Positions 1 through 7,154 of a DNA stretch of 45,337 nucleotides are shown here, in pieces. Position numbers and translations under genes: made by a program. The notes below the pieces were generated by a model, which was given only the letters and a program-made list of their open reading frames with translations, had not been told where the DNA came from and made no database searches. The stretch covers positions 1 through 45,337 of the forward strand of contig NZ_JACCPY010000030.1 of NCBI RefSeq assembly GCF_013426975.1, given 5' to 3'. Within the stretch, counting starts at the first letter, position 1. The number at the start of each line of letters is the position of its first letter. The stretch comes from Sphaerotilus sulfidivorans. GTDB taxonomy: Bacteria; Pseudomonadota; Gammaproteobacteria; Burkholderiales; Burkholderiaceae_C.

Positions 1-127
1 TCGGAGAGGTGGGTGTAGAACATCCGACCCGGCTCGGTGCCGTACTTCAGGTTGACGTGGCCGGTGCGCTCGGCCTGGCCGCCGGCGCGGAAGCGCTGCC
101 CGTCCGATGACGAAGTCGAGCCGTCGC
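1..127. repeat. 127-bp exact inverted terminal repeat of the window, left copy
   Basis: Bases 1-127 are the exact reverse complement of 45211-45337. The match ends at base 127, where this copy goes on into tnpA and the other copy meets the end of an IS3-family element. The length of exactly 127, and the fact that both copies sit flush on the window ends, suggest a de Bruijn assembly overlap and not a biological terminal repeat. Confidence 0.95.
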
Positions 128-2141
128 CCCACCAAGCAGCCAAGGGCTGCTGACCCTGGGCGTTGACCAGGCTGGCCAGCGCAGCCGAATAGGTGTCGTC
201 GCGCACATGCCAGGCCTGCTGCCACGCCAGCCGGGTGTAGGCCGTGCCCGGACACGACTCGGCCATCTTCGTCAGCCCCAGGTTGAGCGCATCGGCCAGG
301 ATCGTCGTCAGCAGCAGCGTCCGGTCTGCGCTCTTCTCGCCCGTCTTGAGGTGGGTGAAGTGGGCGGTGAAGTCGGTCCAGCCATCCACCTCCAGCAGCA
401 GGTCGGTGACCTTGACGCGCGGCATCATGGCCGCCACCTGGTTGATGAGCGCCTGCGCCGCCGGGGGGACCGCCGTCTCTGGTGGCGAGATCTTCAGGCC
501 CGTGGCCGTGATGAGCGCCTGTGGCAGGTCATTGGCTGCGGCGAGCTGGTTGACCGTGGTGAGTTGTGCCTCCAGCAGCGACAGCCGATCGCGCAGGTAG
601 GCGTCGCCCTCGGTGGCCACCCCCAGCCGCAACGCATCGGTCTGCTTCAGGGTCGAGAACGTCGCGGCGGGCACCAGGTAGGTGTCGAAGTCCTTGAACT
701 GGCGCGAGCCCTGTACCCAGACATCGCCCGAGCGCAGGGCGTTCTTCAGCTCCGATAGCACACACAGTTCGTATTGACGCCGGTCGAGGCCGGTCTCGGT
801 CTGGACCAGCCTCGCCCAGCGCTTCTTGACAAACCCGGTCGGCGCGTCGGCCGGCAGCTTGCGGCTGCTGGTGGCGTTCATGTGGCGCAGCACCTCGACT
901 GCGTCGAGAACACCCTGACCGGCCGGCGCTGCCCGCAAGGCCAGCGCCTCCAGGAAGGCTGGGGCGTAGCGCCGCACTGCGGTGTAGCCCTCGCCGATGA
1001 GGTGCAGGTAGTCGAAGTCGCCCGGTCGGGCGAGCTGCTGCGCTTCGGCGACGCTGGCGGTGAAATCGTCCCAGGACATGACGGCCTCGATCGCGGTGAA
1101 GGCATCGCTGCCGCACGCCTTGGCGTCGAGCAAGGCCTGACCGACACGGCCGTACAGGCGGACCTTGTCATTGATCGCCTTGCCGGCCTCCTGGAACTGC
1201 TGCTGGTGCTTGAGCCGGGCGATGCTGAACAGCTTGCCCAGGATGCGGTCGTGCAGGTCGATGACCTCGTCCGTGGCGGTGGCCATCCCTTCGATGCTCA
1301 GGGCCACCAGCGTGGCGTAGCGTCGCTGAGGTTCGAACTTGTTCAGGTTGGCTGGTGTCATCTGCGCGCCCTCCCGGGCGATCTTGAGCAGGCGGTTCTG
1401 GTGAACCAGTCTGTCGAGTCCAGCGGGCAGATCGAGTGCCTTCCAGGCCTTGAGCCGTTCGATGTGTTCAAGCATGCGGCGCGAGTTCGGTCGCAGCGGA
1501 GACTGGCGCAACCAGGCCAGTCGGCTCAGCGAGGTGCCCTCCTGGCGTTTGAGCAGCTCGTCCAGGCGCTGCCGGTGAAGGGCGGTCAGCGGATCGGTCA
1601 GGCTCGCGTAGATCTGCCGGTTGGCCCGGGTGATTGCCTCGGCACAGAGGCGCTCGATGACCTCCACGCTGGGCAGGATGATCCGCCGCTGTCGCAAGAC
1701 CTCCACCACCCGGTTGGCCAGCACGATGCCCTTGTCGGTCTGCAGGGCGAGTTCGGTGGCCACCTGCACCGCCGGTCGGTAGTGCTGCAGACCGAAGGAT
1801 TCCAGGCCCAGGTAGGCGCGCAATTCCAGCAGGTGCTCGCGCCGGGTGGCCTCGCGCTCGGCATACAGCGGCCAGCAGCCAGGGTCAACGCCGAGCTGGT
1901 GTGCCAGCCATTGCAACAGCGGATCCGGCACGCCAGCATCGGCGGGCAGCCCTTGGCCGGGCCAGCGCAGCAGGCACAACTGGACAGCGATCCCCAGCCG
2001 GTTGGCCTCGCCTCGTCGTTGATCGATCAGCGATTGATCGACCTCGCTGAACGTGTACTGCCGCACCCATTCGCCGTCGTTGTCGGGGATGCTCAGCAAG
2101 GCGACCCGCTCGGCCGCAGACAGGACAGAACGGCGAGGCAT
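1..2141 (-). CDS. tnpA: Tn3-family transposase TnpA, N-terminal 713 residues (runs off window)
   Basis: This DDE transposase acts on the 38-bp ends of the transposon to give cointegrates. The reading frame is open from the ATG at 2141 (N-terminus [16 protein letters not shown]) to the left edge without a stop. Full-length Tn3 transposases have about 1,000 residues, so roughly the last 280 are outside. The N-terminal DUF4158-like region ([17 protein letters not shown], then [18 protein letters not shown]) is clear. Near the edge the first catalytic Asp lies in [11 protein letters not shown], followed by [18 protein letters not shown], the start of the segment with the second Asp. The gene is divergent from tnpR and separated from it by the res region. 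Long opposite-strand frames across it are shadows. Confidence 0.93.
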   Translation of the reverse strand, partial: MPRRSVLSAAERVALLSIPDNDGEWVRQYTFSEVDQSLIDQRRGEANRLGIAVQLCLLRWPGQGLPADAGVPDPLLQWLAHQLGVDPGCWPLYAEREATRREHLLELRAYLGLESFGLQHYRPAVQVATELALQTDKGIVLANRVVEVLRQRRIILPSVEVIERLCAEAITRANRQIYASLTDPLTALHRQRLDELLKRQEGTSLSRLAWLRQSPLRPNSRRMLEHIERLKAWKALDLPAGLDRLVHQNRLLKIAREGAQMTPANLNKFEPQRRYATLVALSIEGMATATDEVIDLHDRILGKLFSIARLKHQQQFQEAGKAINDKVRLYGRVGQALLDAKACGSDAFTAIEAVMSWDDFTASVAEAQQLARPGDFDYLHLIGEGYTAVRRYAPAFLEALALRAAPAGQGVLDAVEVLRHMNATSSRKLPADAPTGFVKKRWARLVQTETGLDRRQYELCVLSELKNALRSGDVWVQGSRQFKDFDTYLVPAATFSTLKQTDALRLGVATEGDAYLRDRLSLLEAQLTTVNQLAAANDLPQALITATGLKISPPETAVPPAAQALINQVAAMMPRVKVTDLLLEVDGWTDFTAHFTHLKTGEKSADRTLLLTTILADALNLGLTKMAESCPGTAYTRLAWQQAWHVRDDTYSAALASLVNAQGQQPLAAWWGDGSTSSSDGQRFRAGGQAERTGHVNLKYGTEPGRMFYTHLS

Positions 2142-2293
2142 CCTCGGCTCCAGCAGTGCAAGAGGAGCTGCGCACAAACGAACGTTTGCGCATCACGGGC
2201 AGGAATCCCTGCGGCGCCTGCTGCAAAAATGTATTGCGAAACCAAATCGATCGGCAACAGGTTTGTGCTGATGCACAAGACCAGGAGAACTCC
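2142..2293. promoter_or_regulatory. res: res site / divergent tnpA-tnpR promoter region
   Basis: This 152-bp divergent spacer between tnpA and tnpR holds two imperfect dyads. One is CAAACG-AA-CGTTTG at 2175-2188 inside a TGCGCA...TGCGCA-like context. The other is TTGTGC-TGAT-GCACAA at 2263-2278, just before tnpR. In Tn3-family elements the resolvase binds three such subsites here to resolve cointegrates and to repress both genes. Assigning these dyads to subsites is an inference, and a third was not located with confidence. Confidence 0.65.
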
Positions 2294-2863
2294 ATGCGCA
2301 TCGGCTACGCCCGCGTCTCTACCCAGGAACAAGACAACGCCGCACAAATCGCAGCGCTGCGTGCCGCAGGCTGCGGCCGCATCTTCGAAGAGAAGGTCTC
2401 GGCCGGGCGATGGCACCGTCCGGAACTGCGTCGCCTGCTCGATCAGCTACGCGAAGGCGACGTGCTGGTGGTCTGGAAGCTCGACCGGCTGTCGCGCTCG
2501 CTCAAGGAGATGCTGAGTCTGCTGGAGAAGGTTCAATTGGCCGGTGCTGGGTTCCTCAGCCTGACCGAGGTCGTCGACACCACCACGGCAGCGGGCCGGA
2601 TGATGATGCAGATGGTGGGCGCCTTCGCCGAGTTCGAGCGCGCCATGCTGCGCGAGCGCACGCGCAGTGGGCTGATCGCTGCGCGTCAGGAAGGGCGCAT
2701 CGGTGGACGTCGGCCCAAGCTGACGGCTCGACAGCAGCAGGAGGTCGTTCGCCTGGTGGGCTCCGGCGAACAAACGGCAGCCGACGCCGCCCGGCTGTTC
2801 AATGTTCACCCTTCCACTATTGCCCGGCTGCTGGCCAAGGCCAGGCTGGGTTCGCAGGCTTAG
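2294..2863 (+). CDS. tnpR: Tn3-family resolvase TnpR (serine recombinase)
   Basis: This 189-residue small serine recombinase resolves transposition cointegrates at res and normally represses tnpA and itself. The start at 2294 gives the canonical N-terminus MRIGYARVSTQEQD, with the nucleophile Ser9. An upstream in-frame ATG exists but would add 46 unrelated residues inside the res region. The domain contains the YARVS motif, LDRLSRSLKEML and MMMQMVGAFAEFERAMLRERT. A C-terminal helix-turn-helix (TAADAARLFNVHPSTIARLL) binds DNA. The TAG stop lies inside the terminal inverted repeat, so the gene abuts the transposon end. Confidence 0.95.
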   Translation: MRIGYARVSTQEQDNAAQIAALRAAGCGRIFEEKVSAGRWHRPELRRLLDQLREGDVLVVWKLDRLSRSLKEMLSLLEKVQLAGAGFLSLTEVVDTTTAAGRMMMQMVGAFAEFERAMLRERTRSGLIAARQEGRIGGRRPKLTARQQQEVVRLVGSGEQTAADAARLFNVHPSTIARLLAKARLGSQA

Positions 2864-2895
2864 CGTACGATTTTTTCCGTTTTCTGCGGCGGCCC
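2858..2895. repeat. Tn3-family terminal inverted repeat (38 bp)
   Basis: Read inward from 2895, the sequence begins GGGCCGCCGCAGAAAACGG and ends in TCGTACGCTAAG. That is the usual Tn3-family end: a G-rich tip, the AGAAAACGGAAAA core and a TAAG inner end. It marks the right boundary of the transposon. The matching left end is outside the window, so no target duplication can be checked. Confidence 0.85.
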
Positions 2896-2907
2896 GTACG
2901 CACGCCA

Positions 2908-3123
2908 TCAGCGCCCGATCTCCGGATGTCGGCCATCGTAGGCACAGCGTGCCACAGAGCGTCCGCAGACCGAGCAGGCTGTTCTGCGCGAACGCAGACG
3001 GGTGAACCAACTGAACAGGCCGCGTGGTCTGGCCGAATCGATCGACGCGAGTGAACGATCGTCCCGCAACACAGGTGAAGACTGGCTGGGGAACGGTTGC
3101 GAGGTTCTGGCCGGAGGCTTCAT
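2908..3123 (-). CDS. Small hypothetical protein (71 aa), doubtful
   Basis: The ATG at 3123 has a good upstream AGGAG six bases away. It opens a 71-codon frame (MKPPARTSQPFPSQ...) with a Cys-containing tail, CSVCGRSVARC. I recognise no family. The frame lies between the transposon end and the umuD promoter and would be the only gene in a 437-bp gap. It could equally be the remnant of a longer gene interrupted by the transposon. The evidence is only the ribosome binding site and the CxxC pattern. Confidence 0.3.
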   Translation of the reverse strand: MKPPARTSQPFPSQSSPVLRDDRSLASIDSARPRGLFSWFTRLRSRRTACSVCGRSVARCAYDGRHPEIGR

Positions 3124-3266
3124 GAGGACTCCTGTTCCTCGGATAGGGATGGCGCGGATCCAGTGTGCGTCGGCTCCTGGTGGGTGCCGCGCGAGGCAGA
3201 TGGCTGTGAACTCTCGGAACGTGATTTTCTCATTTGACTTCGTACGCCACTCGTCCGTCACCTGAG

Positions 3267-3295
3267 ATGTCCGTGGATACAGGTAACACTATACT
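3267..3295 (+). promoter_or_regulatory. Predicted LexA (SOS) box and -10 element of umuD
   Basis: Positions 3267-3282 read ATGT-N8-ACAG, one base from the LexA consensus CTGT-N8-ACAG. A TATACT -10 hexamer follows at 3290-3295. The LexA box covers the place of the -35, as expected for SOS repression. Counting seven bases from the -10 puts the transcript start on or next to the umuD ATG at 3302, which suggests a leaderless message. Confidence 0.65.
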
Positions 3296-3301
3296 GGATA
3301 G

Positions 3302-3751
3302 ATGAACAGTATTCAGGCCCCCGCTGATTTGATCGGCGCCCTCGACCGGCACGCTCCGCCGGCGTGGCTGTTCGACCTCGGGGCGAGCGTGCAGGCCGGC
3401 TTTCCTTCGCCCGCCCAAGACCTCGGCGCCAAGCGCATTGACCTGACGGCCGAGCTGGTCCGGCATCCCCAGGCGACATTCCTGATGCGCGCCCGCGGTG
3501 ACTCTATGCGCGACGCGGGCATCTTCGACGGCGACGTGCTGATCGTCGACCGGGCGGTGGAGCCGCACTCCGGTCACGTGGTCATTGCCGTCATCGAAGG
3601 CGAGTTCGTCTGCAAGACGCTGCTGCTGCGCGCCGGCCGCATGAAGCTCAAGGCGGCCAACCCCGGCTTCCCCGACATCGTGCCGCGCGAGGGTCAGACC
3701 GTGGAGATCTGGGGGGTCGTGACCGCGGCCATCAAGCAGATGCCGCGCTGA
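3302..3751 (+). CDS. umuD: UmuD-like translesion polymerase V accessory subunit (S24 autoprotease)
   Basis: This 149-residue UmuD/LexA-superfamily protein is cleaved on RecA filaments to UmuD' and then joins UmuC to form DNA polymerase V. The cleavage dipeptide is Ala32-Gly33 (SVQAGFPSP). The Ser/Lys dyad is Ser68 in RGDSM and Lys105 in EFVCKTLLL. The 37-residue spacing equals that of E. coli UmuD (60/97). No Shine-Dalgarno sequence precedes the ATG, and the -10 ends only seven bases before it. It lies 13 bp upstream of umuC in one operon. Plasmid-borne umuDC pairs of this kind are common mutagenesis loci. Confidence 0.93.
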   Translation: MNSIQAPADLIGALDRHAPPAWLFDLGASVQAGFPSPAQDLGAKRIDLTAELVRHPQATFLMRARGDSMRDAGIFDGDVLIVDRAVEPHSGHVVIAVIEGEFVCKTLLLRAGRMKLKAANPGFPDIVPREGQTVEIWGVVTAAIKQMPR

Positions 3752-3764
3752 CGGGAGCGCCGCC

Positions 3765-5129
3765 ATGTTCGCGCTGCTGGACGGCAACAACTTCTATGTG
3801 AGTTGCGAGCGGGTGTTCCGCCCCAGCCTGCAGGGGGTGCCGGTCGTGGTGCTGAGCAACAACGACGGCTGTGCCATCGCCCGATCCAACGAGGCCAAGG
3901 CGCTGGGTGTGCGCATGGGCCATCCCTGGTTCCAGATCCGCCACCTCGAAGCCTCCGATGGCCTGGTCGCGCTGTCGGCCAACTTCGCGCTCTACGGCGA
4001 CATGAGCGACCGCATGATGAGCCTGGCCGCCGGGCTGGGGCCGACCCAGGAGGTCTATTCGATCGACGAGTGCTTCATCGGGCTCGACGGGGTGCGGGGC
4101 GACCTGACCGTGCGGGCCCACGCGGTGCGCAGCCGCATCCTGAACTGGCTGGGCCTGCCGTGCTGCATCGGCCTGGGGACGACCAAGACGCTGGCCAAGC
4201 TGGCCAACCACATGGCCAAGAGCGCCGAGCGCAAGCCCGGCAGCTACCCGGCCGAGCTGGCCCAGGTCTGCGACCTGGCGCGCCTGGGCGAGGACGCACG
4301 TGACGCGCTGCTGGCTGCGACCGATGTGGGCGAGGTGTGGGGCGTCGGCCCGCGCATCGGCGCGCAACTGCGCGAGGCCGGCGTGCGCACGGCGCTCGAC
4401 CTGGCGCGGCTCGACACCGCCACGCTGCGCGGCGGCTGGTCGGTGACGCTGGAGCGGACCGCCCGCGAACTGCAGGGGCTGTCGTGCATCGACCTCGACC
4501 ATGCACCGCAGCCACGCCAGCAGATCGCGTGTACCCGGTCGTTCGGTCAGCCAGTCACGACGCTGGCCCCGCTGATCGAGGCCGTGAGCGAGTTCACCAG
4601 CCGGGCGGCGGTGCGGCTGCGGGCACAGGACAGCGCGGCCGGGGCGGTGCTGGTGTTCATCCGCACGAGTCCGTTCCGGAAGTCGCCGCAGTATTCGCGC
4701 TCGGTGGTGGTGCCGCTAGCGCACCCGACCCAGGACACGGCCAAGCTGGTGGGCGCGGCCCTGCATGGTCTGCGCTCGATCTACCAGAGCGGGTATGCGC
4801 TGGCCAAGGCCGGCGTGATGCTGGTGCAGTTGCAGACCTACCTGCCCCATGACGCGCAGGCCGGCACCCCTGCGGGGTCAGTGGCAACATCGGTGCGGCA
4901 AGGCGAGTTCGATTTCGAGGCCCTGGGCAGCCCACGGGACGCCGGCCACCTGATGAAAGCCATTGACGCGGTCAACGCGCGCTGGGGGCGCGGCACCCTG
5001 AAGATTGCGAGCGCGCAGGCTCGGGTGCCTCGGCACGATGAAGTGGCCACCCAGTGGACCGGCAAGCAGGAGCGCCGGACCCCGGCTTACACGACGTGCT
5101 GGTCCGAGATGCCGGTTGTGCGGACCTGA
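3765..5129 (+). CDS. umuC: UmuC-like Y-family DNA polymerase (pol V catalytic subunit)
   Basis: This 454-residue translesion polymerase is slightly longer than E. coli UmuC (422). Metal-binding residues are visible: Asp6 ([18 protein letters not shown]) and Asp101-Glu102 in VYSIDECF. The helix-hairpin-helix segment [21 protein letters not shown] and the little-finger region ([11 protein letters not shown] onward) are present, so the protein looks intact. A GGGAG ribosome site precedes the ATG. It forms an operon with umuD under the SOS box. The last 43 bp overlap the convergent hypothetical gene on the other strand. Confidence 0.95.
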   Translation: MFALLDGNNFYVSCERVFRPSLQGVPVVVLSNNDGCAIARSNEAKALGVRMGHPWFQIRHLEASDGLVALSANFALYGDMSDRMMSLAAGLGPTQEVYSIDECFIGLDGVRGDLTVRAHAVRSRILNWLGLPCCIGLGTTKTLAKLANHMAKSAERKPGSYPAELAQVCDLARLGEDARDALLAATDVGEVWGVGPRIGAQLREAGVRTALDLARLDTATLRGGWSVTLERTARELQGLSCIDLDHAPQPRQQIACTRSFGQPVTTLAPLIEAVSEFTSRAAVRLRAQDSAAGAVLVFIRTSPFRKSPQYSRSVVVPLAHPTQDTAKLVGAALHGLRSIYQSGYALAKAGVMLVQLQTYLPHDAQAGTPAGSVATSVRQGEFDFEALGSPRDAGHLMKAIDAVNARWGRGTLKIASAQARVPRHDEVATQWTGKQERRTPAYTTCWSEMPVVRT

Positions 5130-5485
5130 GGCGGCTCACCTGACTCCGGCGCCGGTACGGGCACCGGCATTGACACCGGCATTGACACCGGTACTGTTGC
5201 CGACACGTCCAGCACCTTGGCGCCCGAGAAGATGCATTCGAGCTTCTCGTTGATGTAGTCGCTCATCACCGGGTGCAGCGGCAAGGCCTGCCCGCTGTGG
5301 CGGTTGCACTCGGAGAAGTCGATGCCCTGCGCATGGGCCTGCGCGCAGGCCAGCAGGTACTCGTTCATCAACCCCGAAAACTCGATGAACGGATGCACGC
5401 CGATCTGCACCGCCGAGCGGTAGAACGCATCGGCGCTGGACCGCATGGCGCGCAGCGCCTGTTCTCGCTCTGAGGCGTCCATCAT
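5087..5485 (-). CDS. Hypothetical plasmid protein (132 aa) in operon with H-NS
   Basis: The start at 5485 ([17 protein letters not shown]) was chosen because AGGAG lies ten bases upstream. A longer frame back to 5548 would overlap hns. The N-terminal two thirds look helical ([20 protein letters not shown]). The C-terminus is a low-complexity stretch of repeated PVSMPV units, encoded by three tandem ~12-bp CACCGGCATTGA-like repeats near 5160-5190. No family was recognised. It follows hns by 28 bp on the same strand, so it is probably cotranscribed. Its tail overlaps the umuC 3' end. Confidence 0.6.
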   Translation of the reverse strand: MMDASEREQALRAMRSSADAFYRSAVQIGVHPFIEFSGLMNEYLLACAQAHAQGIDFSECNRHSGQALPLHPVMSDYINEKLECIFSGAKVLDVSATVPVSMPVSMPVPVPAPESGEPPQVRTTGISDQHVV

Positions 5486-5513
5486 GGGCAAGTGCTCCTG
5501 ACCGAGTGCGACC

Positions 5514-5864
5514 TCACACCGCGAACTCGTCGCGGCTGTGGCCGGCATCGACCGCCGCGCGCAGCCACTTGGGCATCAGCCCCCGGCCGCTCCAGGTCTC
5601 CCCTGTATTCGGGTCACGGTACTTCGCTGCGACCTTGGATCGGCCCGGAGCGGGTGCGTCCGCCAGCGAGGGTTTGGGGCCCCGCTTGCCGCGGCCCGAC
5701 TCGGCCAGATCTGCCGCCACCAGGCCGTGCTCGGCCATCAGTTGCTTGATCTGGGCGATCACCTCGCGACGCGCATGCATCTGCGCCTCGGCAATGGCCT
5801 TGGTCAGTTCGGCCTGTTGCCGCTCCAGCGCCTCGCGCTGTGCGATCAGATTCGACAATGCCAT
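5514..5864 (-). CDS. hns: H-NS-family nucleoid protein (Bph3/BpH3 type)
   Basis: This 116-residue H-NS-like silencer has an N-terminal coiled-coil oligomerisation half (MALSNLIAQREALERQQAEL). A basic linker with an AT-hook-like GRGKRGPKPS follows. The C-terminal DNA-binding signature is YRDPNTGETWSGRGLMPKWL. The start at 5864 is supported by AAAGGAT upstream and by the family N-terminus; 15 extra upstream codons are unlikely. Plasmid H-NS proteins often silence AT-rich acquired DNA and reduce plasmid fitness cost, and that role is inferred here. The next gene on the strand is the 132-aa hypothetical. Confidence 0.92.
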   Translation of the reverse strand: MALSNLIAQREALERQQAELTKAIAEAQMHARREVIAQIKQLMAEHGLVAADLAESGRGKRGPKPSLADAPAPGRSKVAAKYRDPNTGETWSGRGLMPKWLRAAVDAGHSRDEFAV

Positions 5865-6005
5865 GGAGAGGATCCTTTGACGGCTCAACCAGCGAGCCCT
5901 GATCTGCAAGGATATCGCGGAGCACCGGCGGCCACGAGGCGCTCACCAGGTTGAGGTGCGACGCAGACTCGGTCGTCCAGGGGTTGGCCATTCAGGGTTG
6001 GCTAA

Positions 6006-6110
6006 TCACTGCACCTCGAACCGCGCGAGCAAGCGCCGACCCTCCCCCACCGGCCCGGCCTCGACCTGCCGGTTCGGCTCGAACCAGATTTCCTCGTCCC
6101 ACAGCAAACC
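6006..6110 (-). pseudogene. C-terminal fragment paralogous to the 155-aa gene at 6587-7054
   Basis: The minus strand reads GLLWDEEIWFEPNRQ and ends RRLLARFEVQ-stop. It aligns position by position with LKLWDGLTWYDPNRE...RQRLARFVAVD-stop, the end of the neighbouring 155-aa protein. The frame is closed upstream by a TAA about ten codons before the similarity starts, and no start codon is usable. It is therefore the remnant of a duplicated gene. The two C-termini lie about 580 bp apart in the same orientation. Confidence 0.6.
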
Positions 6111-6444
6111 ATGCCAAGTCCTTGATTCTTATGGGGTTGGGCTGGGTCGGAGGACAGCAAAGTGTCGAATTCGGGCACCACTGTGTTCTGCAGATCACTC
6201 TACCGACGCGGGGCACCCGGGGGTATGAAAAATGACCAGACCGGTGGAAGGAGTGAGAATTTTTTCACTCCCAGACGCTCGACTTCGGCCTCACGGACGC
6301 GGCGTTTCTTTAATGGTCACCGAGCGCACACCGGAGTAGGTCGTTCCGGGTAGTGAATGCAAGCCGGCTCTATTTGGTTACTTCACTTGACCGCTTAACC
6401 CGGGTTGCTGTTCCACTGGGCCTCGGACGCCTACACCTAGGTGC

Positions 6445-6586
6445 ACAACTGCGTGCCCTGCCAATCCGGGCCGAACTGGACCAGATCCAGCGCTGGGTTT
6501 GCACGTCCGAGCCGTCACGGACCAGCAGCTTCACGCGCCTGGCCTGCGCGCTCGCGAACCAGTAGCCGTGGTGGGCGTCCCCCCAC
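6445..6586 (-). pseudogene. IS66-family TnpB fragment
   Basis: The minus strand reads GDAHHGYWFASAQARRVKLL followed by VRDG. It matches AQAHHGYLFANARATRVKLI-VHDG in the intact IS66 TnpB at 37840-38178. Downstream the similarity breaks up with a frame change, although FGPDWQG-like residues remain. It starts immediately after the stop of the 155-aa gene, so an IS66 relative once inserted or recombined exactly there. The left boundary is approximate. Confidence 0.55.
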
Positions 6587-7054
6587 TCAATCGACCGCCA
6601 CGAACCGCGCCAGTCGCTGCCGGTCGGCCACGTGCCCCTCCACCACCGCCTCCCGGTTCGGGTCATACCAGGTGAGGCCATCCCATAGCTTGAGCACCAG
6701 CTTCGTGCCTTGCCGCCGTTCCGCATCGGCCGGCTGCCAGACCTCGCGTACACGCTCAGTGCGCCACACCCCCCACCGCCCTTCCCCCCGACCAGGCAGC
6801 AGCACGTGCAGTGTCAGCAGCAAGGCCGGTCGGATCGACTGCAGCAGGTGCCGCAGCATCTGCTCATCGGCCACCAGCGTCGTGCGCGGCGACCCGCTGA
6901 GTTCTTCCGCTCCAGCACCAGCCGCCGCCGTGCGGCTCACCAGCAGGTAACACGGCATCTGGACGGCCATCGTCACCGCGACCCAGTGCTGCATGCCGGG
7001 ATCCTTGAACGGACTCGGAAAATCGTATTGCCACGAGGCATGGGTTTCGAACAT
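6587..7054 (-). CDS. Hypothetical mobilisation-region protein (155 aa)
   Basis: The start is set at 7054 (MFETHASWQYDFPSPF), because further extension would overlap the relaxase 3' end. The frame encodes a compact protein ending LVLKLWDGLTWYDPNRE...RLARFVAVD. No family was recognised. It follows the relaxase gene by 100 bp on the same strand. That gap contains a 32-bp motif (7088-7119) that recurs upstream of the whole mobilisation region. A degraded copy of its C-terminus lies at 6006-6110, which shows that the gene family duplicates. The conserved WDxxxWxxPNR tail may be the functional core. Confidence 0.6.
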   Translation of the reverse strand: MFETHASWQYDFPSPFKDPGMQHWVAVTMAVQMPCYLLVSRTAAAGAGAEELSGSPRTTLVADEQMLRHLLQSIRPALLLTLHVLLPGRGEGRWGVWRTERVREVWQPADAERRQGTKLVLKLWDGLTWYDPNREAVVEGHVADRQRLARFVAVD

Positions 7055-7087
7055 CAGACAGTCTCCACGGTTGAGTGCATGTTCAAA

Positions 7088-7119
7088 TTGTGACTCAAAC
7101 AATGCTGACTTAAAAGCAG
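7088..7119. promoter_or_regulatory. 32-bp repeated motif, copy 1 (TGACTYAAA pair)
   Basis: The motif is TTGTGACTCAAA followed by CAATGC and TGACTTAAAAGCAG. Two TGACTYAAA half-sites are 15 bp apart. It matches 11949-11980 at 29 of 32 positions. It lies 34-65 bp upstream of the 155-aa gene, whose start codon begins ATGTTC. At copy 2 an ATGTTC also follows at nearly the same distance on the minus strand. It is probably a promoter/operator read leftward. Confidence 0.5.
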
Positions 7120-7154
7120 CTTTTTCATGCAGCATGCCATGCGGGCAACGCACA

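Larger units (their letters stand above)
1..2895. mobile_element. Tn3-family transposon, one end (tnpA-res-tnpR-IR)
   Basis: This is the terminal part of a Tn3-family unit transposon. It contains a leftward tnpA running off the window, a divergent intergenic region with dyads typical of a res site, a rightward tnpR, and a Tn3-type terminal inverted repeat that swallows the tnpR stop codon. The other end, with any cargo, lies outside the window to the left. No second complete Tn3 end was seen inside the window, so the plasmid genes to the right are not cargo of this particular unit. An isolated 127-bp tnpA fragment at the far right of the window shows that a second copy, or an assembly repeat, exists. 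Confidence 0.85.
5865..6586. other. Gene-poor stretch with two relics
   Basis: These 720 bp lie between hns and the 155-aa gene. They contain a ~35-codon C-terminal copy of that gene (6006-6110) and an IS66 tnpB scrap (about 6445-6586). The middle (6110-6440) shows no gene I can support. It has a short A+T-rich patch around 6230-6270 that differs from the surrounding composition. The region looks like debris from repeated insertions. Confidence 0.6.

Noticed and set aside
774-2516. 580-codon open frame on the plus strand
   Set aside because: It lies opposite the Tn3 tnpA gene. The translation is low-complexity and lacks motifs, as expected for the complement of GC-rich coding DNA.
5150-5200. 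Tandem repeat as regulatory element
   Set aside because: The CACCGGCATTGA repeats are in frame within the 132-aa gene and encode PVSM units. The simplest explanation is coding low complexity.
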